A stretch of 64,000 nt of DNA from NCBI GenBank assembly GCA_946807835.1, contig OX327699.1:16976014-17040013 (forward strand). Direction: 5' to 3'. The stretch's first letter is position 1; each line of letters opens with the position of its first letter. Below are positions 50,677 to 62,437 of the stretch, in pieces. The stretch comes from Ailanthus altissimus. Lineage: Eukaryota > Streptophyta > Magnoliopsida > Sapindales > Simaroubaceae. Under the pieces are notes generated by a model. It was not told the origin of the DNA and made no database searches. It saw nothing but the letters and a program-made list of their open reading frames with translations. A program made the position numbers and the translations under genes.

Positions 50677-50970
50677 CCAAGATCGCTAAAGTGTGAGGGA
50701 TTGATTGGTGTGACTTGAGCTATATCGTTTAAACATTAGATGCGATAAATATATGTTAAAGTATTACCCTAGATCGCTAAAGTGTGCGGTTAATAACAAT
50801 AACATATATTTAATGATTGATAAGTAAATATGGAATACACTTATCCTAGATCGCTAAAGTGTGCGGATAAGATGTGTTTAGGATCAAGTGTTAAGAGTTG
50901 CATGAGATGCAATTGATAAGAGTTGTCTACCTTTTGGGTTTACTAAGGCCTAGATCGCTATAGTGTGCGG
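50677..50970 (+). repeat. Four spaced copies of a 22-bp motif in the copia leader
   Basis: Consensus CCTAGATCGCTAAAGTGTGCGG at 50768-50789 and 50845-50866 (identical), 50949-50970 (one mismatch) and 50677-50698 (two to three mismatches). Spacings are 91, 77 and 104 bp, and the sequence between copies is only weakly similar. They lie about 220-500 bp upstream of the Gag start. Confidence 0.85.
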
Positions 50971-51190
50971 CTGAAGTAAATGACAAAGGGATCCACTTTT
51001 CACTATATAGTTTAAAGAATTCTTAAACTATCGTTTTCCCGTTTGAGAGGTTAAAGGGATTACGTAAAATAGTGGGAGGGCGTTTTTAGATTAAAAATTG
51101 TATAACTGTTATACCCATGATCTAAAACGTTATTTATTAGTGATTGAAATATTCCGCTAACATCTTTTTCTTTTGTCTTGTGAAGATCAA

Positions 51191-52135
51191 ATGGCTTCAA
51201 ACAACACTTTAGCTCGCATCCTTGATGCGCACCAACTAAAAGGTGCAGAAAATTATGCTAATTGGCTTATGAATCTCAGAATAGTTCTAGATTCTGAAAA
51301 GCTTGGATATGTTATTGATCAGCGCATGCCACAAGCTATTTCTGATAATGCTTCCCCAGAAGAAAAGGAGACATATCAGAAATGGTTGGATGACGATTTG
51401 AAAGTCAAATTGTACATTCTCGGGTCTATGTCTACGGAGCTCCAAAGGGAGCATGTCCACATGGACAATGCTAGGAGTATCATGCTCCACCTGAAAGAAT
51501 TATTTGGTGACCGACCTCAATTTGAAATGTATAGGGTTGCCAAATCACTTTTTCAAGCTAAACTACCCGAGGGCAGTCCAGTAAGTCCTCATGTCCTCAA
51601 AATGATTTCATACATTGAGAGGCTGGAGACCATGGATCTCATACTGAGCAATGGATTGGGGAATAGCTTGATTCTCCAATCACTTCCAGGGTCATTTGCA
51701 CCGTTCATAATGAATTACAATATGCAAGGATTGACTCATACTTATGCTGAACTGCATAACATGCTAATAACTGCTCAGGAGGACATGAACAAAAGGGGCT
51801 CGGTCTTCTATGTTCAGGGTGCTTCATCATCTACCCGAAGGACTTCTAAGAAGTCCAAAGGAAAGAATAAACGGAAAGTAATGCATGCACCTAGAATGGG
51901 TCCTCGAAAGCAATACATATCCAAGCACCTACGAAAGAACAAAGCAAGTGGAAAATGTTTCCATTGCAGTGAGGATGGGCATTGGAAGCGAAACTGCCCA
52001 AAGTACCTTGCCATGATTAAGAAGACACCATCAGGTATACACTTGCCTTTTATTGATATTTCCTTAGCATTTGATGCTAGCTTTGGTTGGGTATTAGATA
52101 CCGCTTGTCCATTTCACATCTGCAATGTGTTGTAG
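51191..52135 (+). CDS. Copia Gag with start of protease
   Basis: Begins MASNNTLARILDAHQLKGAE, the normal start of this copia Gag group, with a UBN2/Gag-type helical region to about residue 220, a basic linker (RRTSKKSKGKNKRK) and a zinc knuckle CFHCSEDGHWKRNC (C-x2-C-x4-H-x4-C). The protease start follows but reads WVLDTAC, so the usual Asp-Ser/Thr-Gly catalytic triad has Ala (codon 52103-52105) in place of Gly. An in-frame TAG (52133-52135) then ends the frame. An earlier ATG at 51173 is in frame; 51191 is preferred by homology. Gag itself is intact and could assemble particles. Confidence 0.88.
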   Translation: MASNNTLARILDAHQLKGAENYANWLMNLRIVLDSEKLGYVIDQRMPQAISDNASPEEKETYQKWLDDDLKVKLYILGSMSTELQREHVHMDNARSIMLHLKELFGDRPQFEMYRVAKSLFQAKLPEGSPVSPHVLKMISYIERLETMDLILSNGLGNSLILQSLPGSFAPFIMNYNMQGLTHTYAELHNMLITAQEDMNKRGSVFYVQGASSSTRRTSKKSKGKNKRKVMHAPRMGPRKQYISKHLRKNKASGKCFHCSEDGHWKRNCPKYLAMIKKTPSGIHLPFIDISLAFDASFGWVLDTACPFHICNVL

Positions 52136-55100
52136 GGTCTGAAGGAAGTTAAAAAGTTACAACCAGGAGAAGTACAGCTTCGTGTTGGAAATGAAGATTT
52201 CCTACAGGTCGAGGCTATTGGATGTTTCAATTTGATGCTTCCATGTAATAAAATTGTTGTATTGAATAATTGTTATTATGTGCCAAACATTATTCGGCAA
52301 ATTATTTCAATTCCTGTATTGGACAATGAAGGATATCATATGCGTGTTAGGAATCATTCCTTATACTTGTATGATTTGAATAATGTTTTATTAGCTGAAT
52401 GTCAGTTGATAAATGGGCATTACATATTAGATACAACAGGAAATGTCATGAATGTACAAGTGAATGCTAAAAATAGTGCGGGAACTTTAAATGATACAGA
52501 ATTGTGGCATATGAGATTAGGTCATATAGGGGTAAGACGCCTATCCCGTCTGGTTAAGGATGGTCGGATACCTGATCTGACCATAGAATCATATCCAGTT
52601 TGTGAATCTTGTATTCAAGGGGAAATGACCAAGGCTCCATTTATTGGTGTTGGACACCGTGCCACTAATTTATTGGAACTAATATATAGTGATGTATGTG
52701 GTCCAATGAATCACACTGTTATGGGTGGTTTTCGATACTTTATTATCTTTATCGATGATCTGTCACGATATGGATATGTGTTTCTTATCAAACACAAGTC
52801 AGAAACTTTTGAAAAGTTCAAAGAGTTTCAAAATGAAGTAGAGAAACAAACCGGAATGTATATTAAATGCCTTAGATCAGATCGAATGGGTGAATACATG
52901 AGCAGTGAATTTTCAGATTATTTAAAGGAGAATGGGATTCTCGCTCAGTATAGTCCTCCAGGTACTCCACAACACAATGGTGTTTCGGAGAGGAGGAATC
53001 GGACTTTATTGGATATGGTTCGATCGATGATGAGCTTCACTGATCTCCCTGAATATCTGTGGGGATATGCACTAGAAACTGCTGCTCATTTATTGAATAG
53101 AGTTCCATCAAAAGCCATTCCATCCACTCCACTCCACATGAGATATGGACTGGAAGGAAACCAAGTCTTAAATATGTTAAGATTTGGGGTTGTCCTGCTT
53201 ACGTAAAAGTTACGCAACAGGATGAACTTGCACCTAAAGGTTACAAGTACAGGTTCATTGGATATCCCAATAATTCAATGGGATACCAATTCTATGATCC
53301 AGAGGAACGAAACGTGTTTGAATCTCGTTATGCCACTTTTCTAAAGAAAGAGTTTCTCCTGAATCGTGGAGATTGTAGAAAGATTGAGTTAGATGAACTC
53401 AATCAGAATGAAAATGAACCAACAATGGAACTTCAGGCTCAATCAAGCAGAATACCTTTGACACACCCTCCACGTAAGTCAGAAAAGATATCAAGGCCAC
53501 CTGAAAGGTATGGTTCCATATCTAAAGGTGCTCTTGATGTTTTCTTGATTGAAGAAAATGATCCTTTAACTTACAAAGAGGCGATGTTGGACATCGATTC
53601 GGGAAAATGGCAAGAGGCCATGAAATCTGAAATTGACTCTATGCATCACAATCAAGTCTGGGACTTGGTTGAGCTTCCTGAAGGAATTGTTCCTATCGGT
53701 TGTAAATGGATCTACAAGCGGAAGCGTGGGCTCGATGGGAAAGTGGAGACTTTCAAAGCCCGATTGGTGGCGAAAGGTTATACTCAACGATCTGGGATCG
53801 ACTATAAGGAAACCTTCTCACCAGTAGCGATGCTTAAGTCAATTCGAATTTTACTAGCAATTGCTGCGTATTATGACTATGAAATTTGGCAAATGGATGT
53901 GAAAACAGCGTTCTTAAATGGATATCTTGAGGAAGAAATCTATATGGAACAACCCGAAGGTTTTACATCCAGCCAAACTTTTGGTCTAATATGTAAACTG
54001 AAGAAGTCTATCTATGGACTTAAGCAAGCTTCCCGAAGCTGGAATCTTCGTTTTGATGAGGTAATCAGAGGGTCTGGTTTCATCAAGAACGAAGAAGAAT
54101 CATGTGTGTATAAAAAGAGTAGTGGAAGTATGGTAGTCTTCTTGGTTCTATATGTGGATGACATACTCATTATCGGAAACGATATTGGTATGTTGTAATC
54201 AGTCAAAAGTTACCTAAGTAAGAATTTCTCCATGAAGGATTTGGGAGAGGCTTCCTATATACTAGGTATAAAGCTTTATAGAGATAGAGCTAGGAGGCTT
54301 ATAGGACTCTCCCAATCATCGTACATAGATAATGTCTTGGAAAGGTATAGTTTCAGTAACTGTAAGACAGTTAACATACCTTTTAGACATGGCATTCATC
54401 TTTCGAGGAAAATGTGTCCTCAGAGTGAAGATGAAAAAGTTAGAATGTCTAGTATACCTTATGCATCAGCTGTGGGAAGTCTGATGTATGCCATGATGTG
54501 TACGAGACTTGATATCAGTATGGCTGTAAGTGTTACAAGCCGCTATCAGTCTGATCCAGGCGAAGGCCATTGGATGGCAGTGAAACATGTCCTAAAATAT
54601 CTTAAGGGTACTAAGGACAAGTTTTTGATTTATGGAGAAAATGACCTAGTGTTGAGAGGATACACAGATTCAGATTTTCAATCTGATCTAGATGATAGAA
54701 AGTCTACATCTGGATATATATTCATTCTCAATGGTGCTGCAGTCAGTTGGAAGAGTAACAAACAGTCATCAACCGCTGATTCCACAACAGAGGCAGAATA
54801 TATTGCAGCATCAGAAGCAACAAAAGAAGCGGTTTGGATACGCAAATTTATCGTTGAACTTGGAATAGTTCCGAGTTCAATGGATCCTATACCATTGTTC
54901 TGCGATAACAACGGAGCCATTGCACAAGCAAAGAGCCAAGAGCACACCAAAAGTCTAAGCATGTGGAAAGAAAATACCATATCATAAGAGAAATCTTGGC
55001 TAAAGGAGATGTAATAGTTCGTAGAGTAGACTCTATGAATAATGTAGCAGACCCACTTACTAAGGCCTTAACTCCAAAAATATTTGAAAGACATGTGGAG

Positions 55101-55136
55101 TCAATGGGTATAAGATACCATCGTGAATGGCACTAA
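52136..55136 (+). pseudogene. Copia pol: protease remainder, integrase, RT, RNase H, with four breaks
   Basis: Integrase: HHCC finger (LWHMRLGHIG to CESCIQG) and DDE core with YSDVCGPM, LRSDRMGEY (Met at 52886-52888 where Gly is usual) and NGVSERRNRT. Reverse transcriptase: WIYKRKRGLDG, MDVKTAFLNGYLEEEIYMEQ and the catalytic YVDDILI (about 54150). RNase H: YTDSDFQSDLDDRKSTSGY, then SSTADSTTEAEYIA and DNNGAI. The natural stop is TAA at 55134-55136, just before the polypurine tract and 3' LTR. Breaks: the TAG at 52133, a frameshift near 53155-53165, a TAA at 54196-54198, and a one-base frameshift near 54940-54950. All other stretches are open, so decay is recent. Confidence 0.9.
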
Positions 55137-55149
55137 AGCAAGTGGAAGT

Positions 55150-57792
55150 TGTTGGGATTTGTGCTTACGTGTCATCCTTTTTATGTATAAATATTTGCTT
55201 TATGTTTATACATTTATGATTTCAATATATCACTAATTATTTTATTTTATGGTAAGATGCTTATAACGTTTTAGACATTGTATGATCTGAACGAGTTCAG
55301 ATCTGATCTAAAGGAGTTTAGATCAGAACTAAGAGTTAGTAAAATCTAAAGAGTTAGAGCCTTGTCTGAAATGGGACAAAGACCTAAGAATATATTAACA
55401 ATGACATAGTTGCAATGGGTTGCAAATTGTGCTAAGAAATGTTGTTATGTAAATATGTTCTTAAATTTAATGTTCCTGATCTACCTTCACTAATGCGGGT
55501 CTGCTAGTGAAGATCTTAATATATATATATAGATCAGTGTATGTCTATATCTAGATAGTCCAGCTTACGTGCCATCCTTTTTATGTATAAATATTTGCTT
55601 TATGTTTATACATTTATGATTTCAATATATCACTAATTATTTTATTTTATGGTAAGATGCTTGTAACGTTTTAGACATTGTATGATCTGAACGAGTTCAG
55701 ATCTGATCTAAAGGAGTTTAGATCAGAACTAAGAGTTAGTAAAATCTAAAGAGTTAGAGCCTTGTCTGAAATGGGACAAAGACTTAAGAATATATTAATA
55801 ATGACATAGTTGCAATGGGTTGCAAATGGTGCTAAGAAATGTAGTTATGTAAATATGTTCTTAAATTTAATGTTCCTGATCTACCTTCACTAATGCGGGT
55901 CTGCTAGTGACGATCTTAATATATATATATATATATATATCAGTGTATGTCTATATCTAGATAGTCCAGATGGTTAGTCTTAGCAGACCATGAGTTTAGT
56001 GGAAACTCGTATAGAGATACAAGTATTCAGTAAGGACTGAATATTGAACAGACTCACAAAGATCTCCAATAGACATCCCATAAAGCCGTCAATGGAGGAT
56101 CTTTCGAGTTGAGTAGTATTCGTGGTCCTTAGACCTGAGTGCCACGGTGGACTTGTGAGTGATCCATCATACTTTGGTTCCACACATGTCAGATACCTTT
56201 CATGGTCTGACCGCTGGGTGTCGCTGGGTATAGTCCGATGCTCATGGAGTCCGGTGTGTACAGATATGGGATCCATCAACTCAATTGGGTGAGTAAAATA
56301 TCATGTAACTCTAAGATTGTATTTCAGAAAGTCTTATGGCCATAAGCAGACATCCAAGAATTTCTTGGGAAAATAATATCGTGAAAGTGTTTACGGATAT
56401 TATTTATTGAAATACAAATCTAGAGATAAGTTTATGATTGAGCACATGGAGACTTGACGGTATTGATCTATATCTCCACTCTTCTAGGATATTTATGATG
56501 GAAGGATTATACGAATATGTTATAACCTCAACTTGTATAGTCTAATGCGTCGTTTTGTAATATCTGTAACATGTGTGTGGGACATTGTTCACGGACGTGT
56601 GAAATAGTTTCATATGACAAATCGGGCATGGACCTAGAGAGTCTCACAATATGAAGTGTACTCGTTGTGCACTGGGGCGACGAATTGGATTGAATAATTA
56701 ATCCAACAATTTTCAGCAAAATGAAAAATGTTTGTAGGTTCCTTTTATTATTCACTTGTCAATAATTGAAGGTAAAACACATTATTGGTTTACAAGAGTT
56801 GTTAACCAATAAGAAATTGACAAGTGACATAATCTTGCTCCATAAATTATTTACCATGTATTTACCTATTTACCTTGCTTGGTAAATATATATATGGTAA
56901 ATGTAAATAATTAAAATAGTTTTGAATTATTAATATTTTATATATTAATCAAATTATTATTATTAATTGGAATAAGTGGCAAACACCATTTACTAATGGA
57001 GAATGCACTTGTTATTAATAATAAGGAAAGTTTACCACTTTGTAATTCTTAAATGATGCACTAAGGAAGTGGTAAAACCACTTAACATTGATTAAATGCC
57101 ATTTACTCTCTAGAAATTGATTCAATTGGTTGAATCAAATTGGTGAGTGAAAAATATGATAGATTAATGTTTGTAATGGCAAACATGGTTAAGTGGTGGT
57201 GGAGCACTAAGAGAAATCATTATTTGCACTTAAGAAAGAATTGAAAGAGTTCAATGTGTGCAAGATAGAGTGAAATTCGTTCTAGGAGAAAAGAGAGAGA
57301 ATTGAGAGCTTATCCTAAGTGTTTTTCTCAAAGTGTTGAGAGAAAATGCAAAGGCTTACCAAGCTACAACATATAGAGTTGTAAAGAACTATAGAAAACA
57401 CCCAATTCTTCTCATCTCTTGGTAGTAATCATAAGGACAAATTGTTTTAAGTGTTAAAACAATCATTTGCTGGAAATTCAAGGCTGCCATTCTAGCTTCA
57501 CAATCCCACCGGATTTAGTTGTGAACTAGAATTGTGCAAGGGAACACTTCAAGGTGAGCTCAACAAATTGAAGCTTAGAGTTCTTGAAGATTTGTAAAGC
57601 TACCTTCATATCCGGATAGGTTATTTATTTGTTATTCATTTTATATCATGCATGAAATTTATATATGTACTTGAATGATCATACATGCTTGAATATGTTA
57701 CATATTGTTTAATATGTATGAATACTTCCGTTGCGTATTTAATTTTTGAAATTATATACATCTATACACATCACACACCATATCACACAACA
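55150..57792 (+). repeat. 3' LTR of the copia element with internal duplication
   Basis: Preceded by a purine-rich tract (aagcaagtggaag). Starts TGTTGGG and ends CACAACA beside the TSD. The unit 55163-55562 is repeated from 55563 to about 55976 with the same phase (period 400 bp) plus an expanded TA run at 55920-55940. The 5' LTR has this unit once. Confidence 0.92.
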
Positions 57793-57797
57793 ATATC

Positions 57798-59100
57798 ATA
57801 TTTTTGAATTGATTTATTTCTTTACCTTTATGAGGATTTAGTCAATATTTAGAGGGCTTACGTTGATCGACCCTGATGAGAACTTATGTGGTCAACTTGA
57901 GTGAGGATTTACATGACGATTTTAATCATTGATTCTCAATCCTTAGTCCTTAGTTCTCAGTTCTTAGTCCTTGATTTTCGAGTCCTCAATTTTTATTCTT
58001 TTTTTTTTAGTATACAACACACACACACACTTATAAACCGCAACATACGGATTCAAACCTCTGACTTGAGTGAACATTACAAAAGGGGCTACGAATTCAA
58101 CTAGCACCTTCTGTTTCCAATTATCATTCTTTAGTAATAGGTTTATGGTATTTAGTCTTCGATTCTTGGTCCTCAATTCTCAGTTCTTGGTTTTGTAGAA
58201 AGTCATAATGAATTATCTAAAACATATGTTCTGTTTGGGGTATGTTTGAAATTTTTTTGAAAAATTGTGGCCAAAATTAAATTTTTTAAAAGATGAGGAG
58301 TTGATGAAAAAAAAAATGAAGCGTTAATTTTATACGTTTCTTCCTCTCACAATACACAACCTTCCTTGTCAATGGCACTTGCTAATTGTCACCAAACTGA
58401 CGGCCATCGTAAGGAGATCATTGGCTGCTTCAGAAGACATCGGGCACTATAAGCTGTGATTCATGTGCAAAATCTAGCGGCACGAAGAATGCATTAACCA
58501 AAGCAACCTTGTCGCCTCACGTTTTATTATTCACCGCGATGTGATATTTACGTACAACAAACACAATTTTAAGACTTTTGCATATCTCGTGAACAAACAC
58601 TACTACGTGAATCACCTGTGACAAAACAATGAACAATTATAAATTTGTGCATTGCCAATGACCCGTATAAGGTAGTTGTTCATTGCTATTATAAACTCTA
58701 CTGTTATTTTTTTTTTTATCTTCCATTAAACGCATTTTATGATTTTTCATTTCGCTCTCACATATGACACTAAATGTTAATCCTAGATTTTGAACAATTT
58801 TAGGTTTATGAGTTGAATTTATTTTTTAAAAACAATAATTATAATTAACAAAAATAATTAAAAAAATGCAACAAGATAATGAATTATAACGAGTCAATTT
58901 AATATAAGTTTACATTCACTTCACATAATTTAATAAACTCATTCGTATTATTATTATTAAATAATATTTTAATAATAGAGTATAAAAAATTATAACCACT
59001 ACATATGTGACTTCAAATAATCCAGTCTTAGAGTTTTTTTCCTTTCATAAGCAAGAAAGTGAAAAAAGAAGAAGCCGAAGAGCTCCATTTCTCATTGTCT

Positions 59101-59149
<49 letters not shown>

Positions 59150-59622
59150 ATTGTGCTTGATTATAGAATTATTTTAAAATTAAAATATTATCAATTTTTT
59201 AATTAGAAGATTGTAAAATTAAAATTCTTTTAAGGTTAGGATCTCTTTTATAATTATGATATATTATTCGAAATCCGGGAGTAATAGATACAATTATTGA
59301 TTTGTTGCGAATAAGATTTCACATTTTATCTCCCTAATAGTATTCGTCTCTTCATATTTTCCTTTTCGTACATTGTTGATCGTAACTTATTCGTCCCAAC
59401 GTCCCGAAGCTTCTGTTTCATGCACCGTAATGATGGTTGCCAAAAAGAACACTAATAGTAAATGTCGTTGTAAATGAAGGCCCATTTTGAACATCAATCC
59501 CCGGGTTCCATTTCAACAGTGGGCTGGACCGTATTGTTTTCCATGTTCATTAGTAATTAATTTAATAATAATTCCATCTATATTTTTGTCTTCAAAATAT
59601 AAAAGTTATCCTGAAATTAATC
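57798..59622. other. Intergenic
   Basis: AT-rich DNA without recognisable genes. Around 57920-58195 short 'cttagt(t/c)ctcagttcttgg' phrases recur, probably a decayed simple repeat. A short (CA)n run lies at 58017-58030. Confidence 0.5.
59106..59146. repeat. (TA)n microsatellite
   Basis: About 20 uninterrupted TA dinucleotides. Confidence 0.95.
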
Positions 59623-59630
59623 AATACTAG

Positions 59631-61286
59631 CAGAACGGAGCCAAAATTTAAAATTTAAGGAGGTCAAATTATAACATAAATTTTTTAATTTAATAAAATA
59701 AAAAATTAATATTTTTATTTTATATCAATAATAGATGAATTAAAAAAATAAGTTGTTGAAAATTTTAGCATAATCTTAAAAATTGACAAAAAAATATAAA
59801 TTTTTAATATTTTATTTTTCAAAATAATTAATTGTAAATGACCTTTCCACAGGAAAAAAAGAATTAAACAATAAACATGTATTATGTTATTGGTAAAAAT
59901 AAATTAATAAATCCAAAGCAAAAGTATAAAGATCGAGAACCATCAAAAAAATACATATAAAGTTATAATAGTAAGATATTAAAAAAAAATTAATATATAA
60001 AAAAATTAAAATTAAAATATTATAACTTACTTATTTTTTGAGATTTTTTTGGAGTATTATCAAGAAAACTCATAAGGTATAACTTAATTTCAATAATACT
60101 CACTAATTTAAAAAATAAATAATAATGTTCAATCATTAAAAAATTTTATATTAAAATTAACTGATAAAAGAACAATATTATCATTCAATGCTTATTTTTC
60201 TAACAAAACATATTTATCCCCTTATCTCAATAGTATTATTCTTATATTTAAATATTCAATTTTTTGTAAACATAATAAAGATTAAATAAATAAAGTTAAA
60301 GCGGGCACTTTGGCAATGGCCATGGCAAGCCCTGGACATTTCCTTATTATTATTATTGTTATTTTTGTGTATATATATATATATATAATTTTATAATATT
60401 AAAATATCTACCCCCACCCTCAATTCTTTTAGAATTTTGATATTTAATAGGTTAAATTATAAAATTAAAAAAGTGGTTCATACTAATATAACTTTTTAAT
60501 ACATTATTTATTCAACAATATCCCATCTTTTTCTATTTTAGCGTTTTGTCTAACAAAAAATAAATTTTAATTCACAAGTGACCCTTATTTTTACATTTCT
60601 CGATTTTATTCTCTTAACATAATAAAAATAATTTTATATTTATAAATAATTCTTAATACAAAAATTTTGTATACTTATAATTCTTTTCTTTCATGTAAGA
60701 TGGAATACATATTTTTATTTAATACATGAAAATTTTGTATTTATAATTCTTTTTCTAATGGAAAAGAAAATTTTCAATTTAATTTATATAAATAGAGTAA
60801 CAATTATAGAATATTATATATTAGTGATTTTATATATATTTTTTTAAATTTGCGTTAAATTTTTTTTCCTAACTTAAAAGCTAAGGAAAAAAATCTCCAA
60901 TAAATAAGTTATAATATTTTAAATTTTAATAATTTTATTTATATATTAATTAATTTTAATATCTTACTATTATAACTTTATATGTATTTTTTATGGATCC
61001 TGATTTATATTCTTTTTCTTTAAATTTATTAATTTTAGGATATAAAATTTATTTTTATGAATAATATAATACATGTTTATTTTTTTAATATATTTTTTTT
61101 ATGGGAAAGCTATCTATAACTAGTTAATTTTAAAAATAAAATACTAAAAAATTAAAAATTTATACATCATTACCAATTCTTAAAATTATGTTAAAATTTT
61201 GAATAACACATATATATATATATTTTTTTTTTCAATTCATTTTTTATTGATGATTTATAAGAACTCAATTCTAAATTTCACCCCTG
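59631..61286. mobile_element. Foldback-like DNA element with long inverted-repeat arms
   Basis: Left arm about 59727-60051 and right arm about 60885-61255 are imperfect inverted repeats over more than 300 bp; the best segment (59873-60000 against 60940-61090) shares long blocks such as 'aaacatgtattat' and 'acatataaagttataatag'. Termini: left CAGAACGGAGCC, right end in reverse CAGGGGTGAAAT. Flanks AATACTAG (59623-59630) and AATACAAC (61287-61294) share five of eight bases at the start. The 830-bp centre is AT-rich, with a TA run near 60371-60386 and one GC-rich phrase at 60301-60340. It has no coding capacity. Alternative: two copies of one repeat in opposite orientation. Confidence 0.6.
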
Positions 61287-61294
61287 AATACAAC

Positions 61295-62437
61295 TGGAAA
61301 TATATAGCATTACTCTAAAAAAAATCCTCAACTTATCATGATTTATAAGTAACATCCAACACAAAAAATATGCAAAAGAGTTGACATCAACAACTAATAC
61401 CATAACACTGTAAATGCAAAGTTTGAATAGGCACCAAAATTTATGCCTTACCCAGTGCAAATATTACAAGTCTATCATTAGGATCGCTATAAATAAGCAA
61501 TTTTGGTATATAACAATACAACCATAGTAATAAACAAAGGTGATCAATAAATTTAGACGAATTTATTTATAAAAAAAAATTTAGACGAACAGTTCATAAA
61601 AATAAATAAATAAATTTAGACGAACAATGGATGTTGAGTCGCGAGAAAGTGTTTGGAAAAGATGGTTATCGTTTAAATTGTAAAACATAAATAACAAAAT
61701 CAGATAATGAATTGAATTATTTGGTAAAAAAATGCATTAAGGATTCTCAATTCACTTGACAGTTTCATTAGTAAATTTCAAAATTTACAGCGAAAATTAG
61801 TCATTGTTATTTATTTTCCTTACATGCTTTTTACTCTTAACCCTACAAAATTTTAGATAAAAGAAAGCCAATCCTTATCCATCCCTTAACCAAGGCCAAC
61901 CACCCAAATCCATAAAATTTACCTAACTTAGAATCTCCTACCGTGTCCAATGATCACACAATTTACCAATTTTTACCCACAACCGCTTAAGTACCGTCCT
62001 TATACTCACACGCTACTCACGTGACCTAAACCCCACACCCAATTTGAATTTCGACAGAGCGCCATTTCCCAGATTCAAAGTTCGATCACAAAAATTATTA
62101 AATTAATTTCCACCAATCCCTCGAATTTCAAAATAAACGCAGTCACTGTTGTCTCTCTTTGCCTTGCCTGTATTCATTTCAAAATTCCAAAAGATCGTCG
62201 CTCCATCTCTTTCTCTCGGGTATTGTTCTCAGATCAGCGAACAAATTATTTCCTTAAAATTGCTCCAGCTCACGCGTTTTGTTTTTTTTTAACCTGTTCT
62301 AATCGAAATGTTCGTTTAATTCGTTTATTTATTTATATTAATTTAGGATTTTGAAAATTTTGTTTTGGCTTGATAATTTTTTTTTTTTTGACTTGTCTCA
62401 ACATTTATTAGTCACGGATCTTAAAAAAAAATAAGCG
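61295..62437 (+). promoter_or_regulatory. Upstream region of the KIN-4 kinesin gene
   Basis: Composition becomes less AT-rich from about 61860. A G-box core CACGTG lies at 62018-62023, about 415 bp upstream of the start codon. CT-rich stretches at 62150-62220 look like the 5' leader. The transcription start is not determined. Confidence 0.4.

Larger units (their letters stand above)
44735..57792 (+). mobile_element. Ty1/copia retrotransposon with nested solo LTR
   Basis: Perfect 5-bp TSD ATATC (44730-44734 and 57793-57797). Both LTRs begin TGTTGGGATTTG and end CACAACA. The 5' LTR is 44735-49697 including a 2.7-kb insertion; the 3' LTR is 55150-57792 including a 400-bp duplication. Without those, both are about 2.24 kb. 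The primer-binding site TGGTATCAGAGC starts at 49700. Gene order is Gag, protease, integrase, RT, RNase H, which is copia order. By eye the LTRs differ only at scattered bases and small indels, far fewer than in the 8769-11891 element, so this insertion is relatively recent. Confidence 0.95.

Noticed and set aside
50677..50970. CRISPR-like array (22-bp repeats with 55-80-bp spacers)
   Set aside because: This is plant nuclear DNA inside a retrotransposon leader; spacing is irregular, repeats are imperfect and no cas genes exist.
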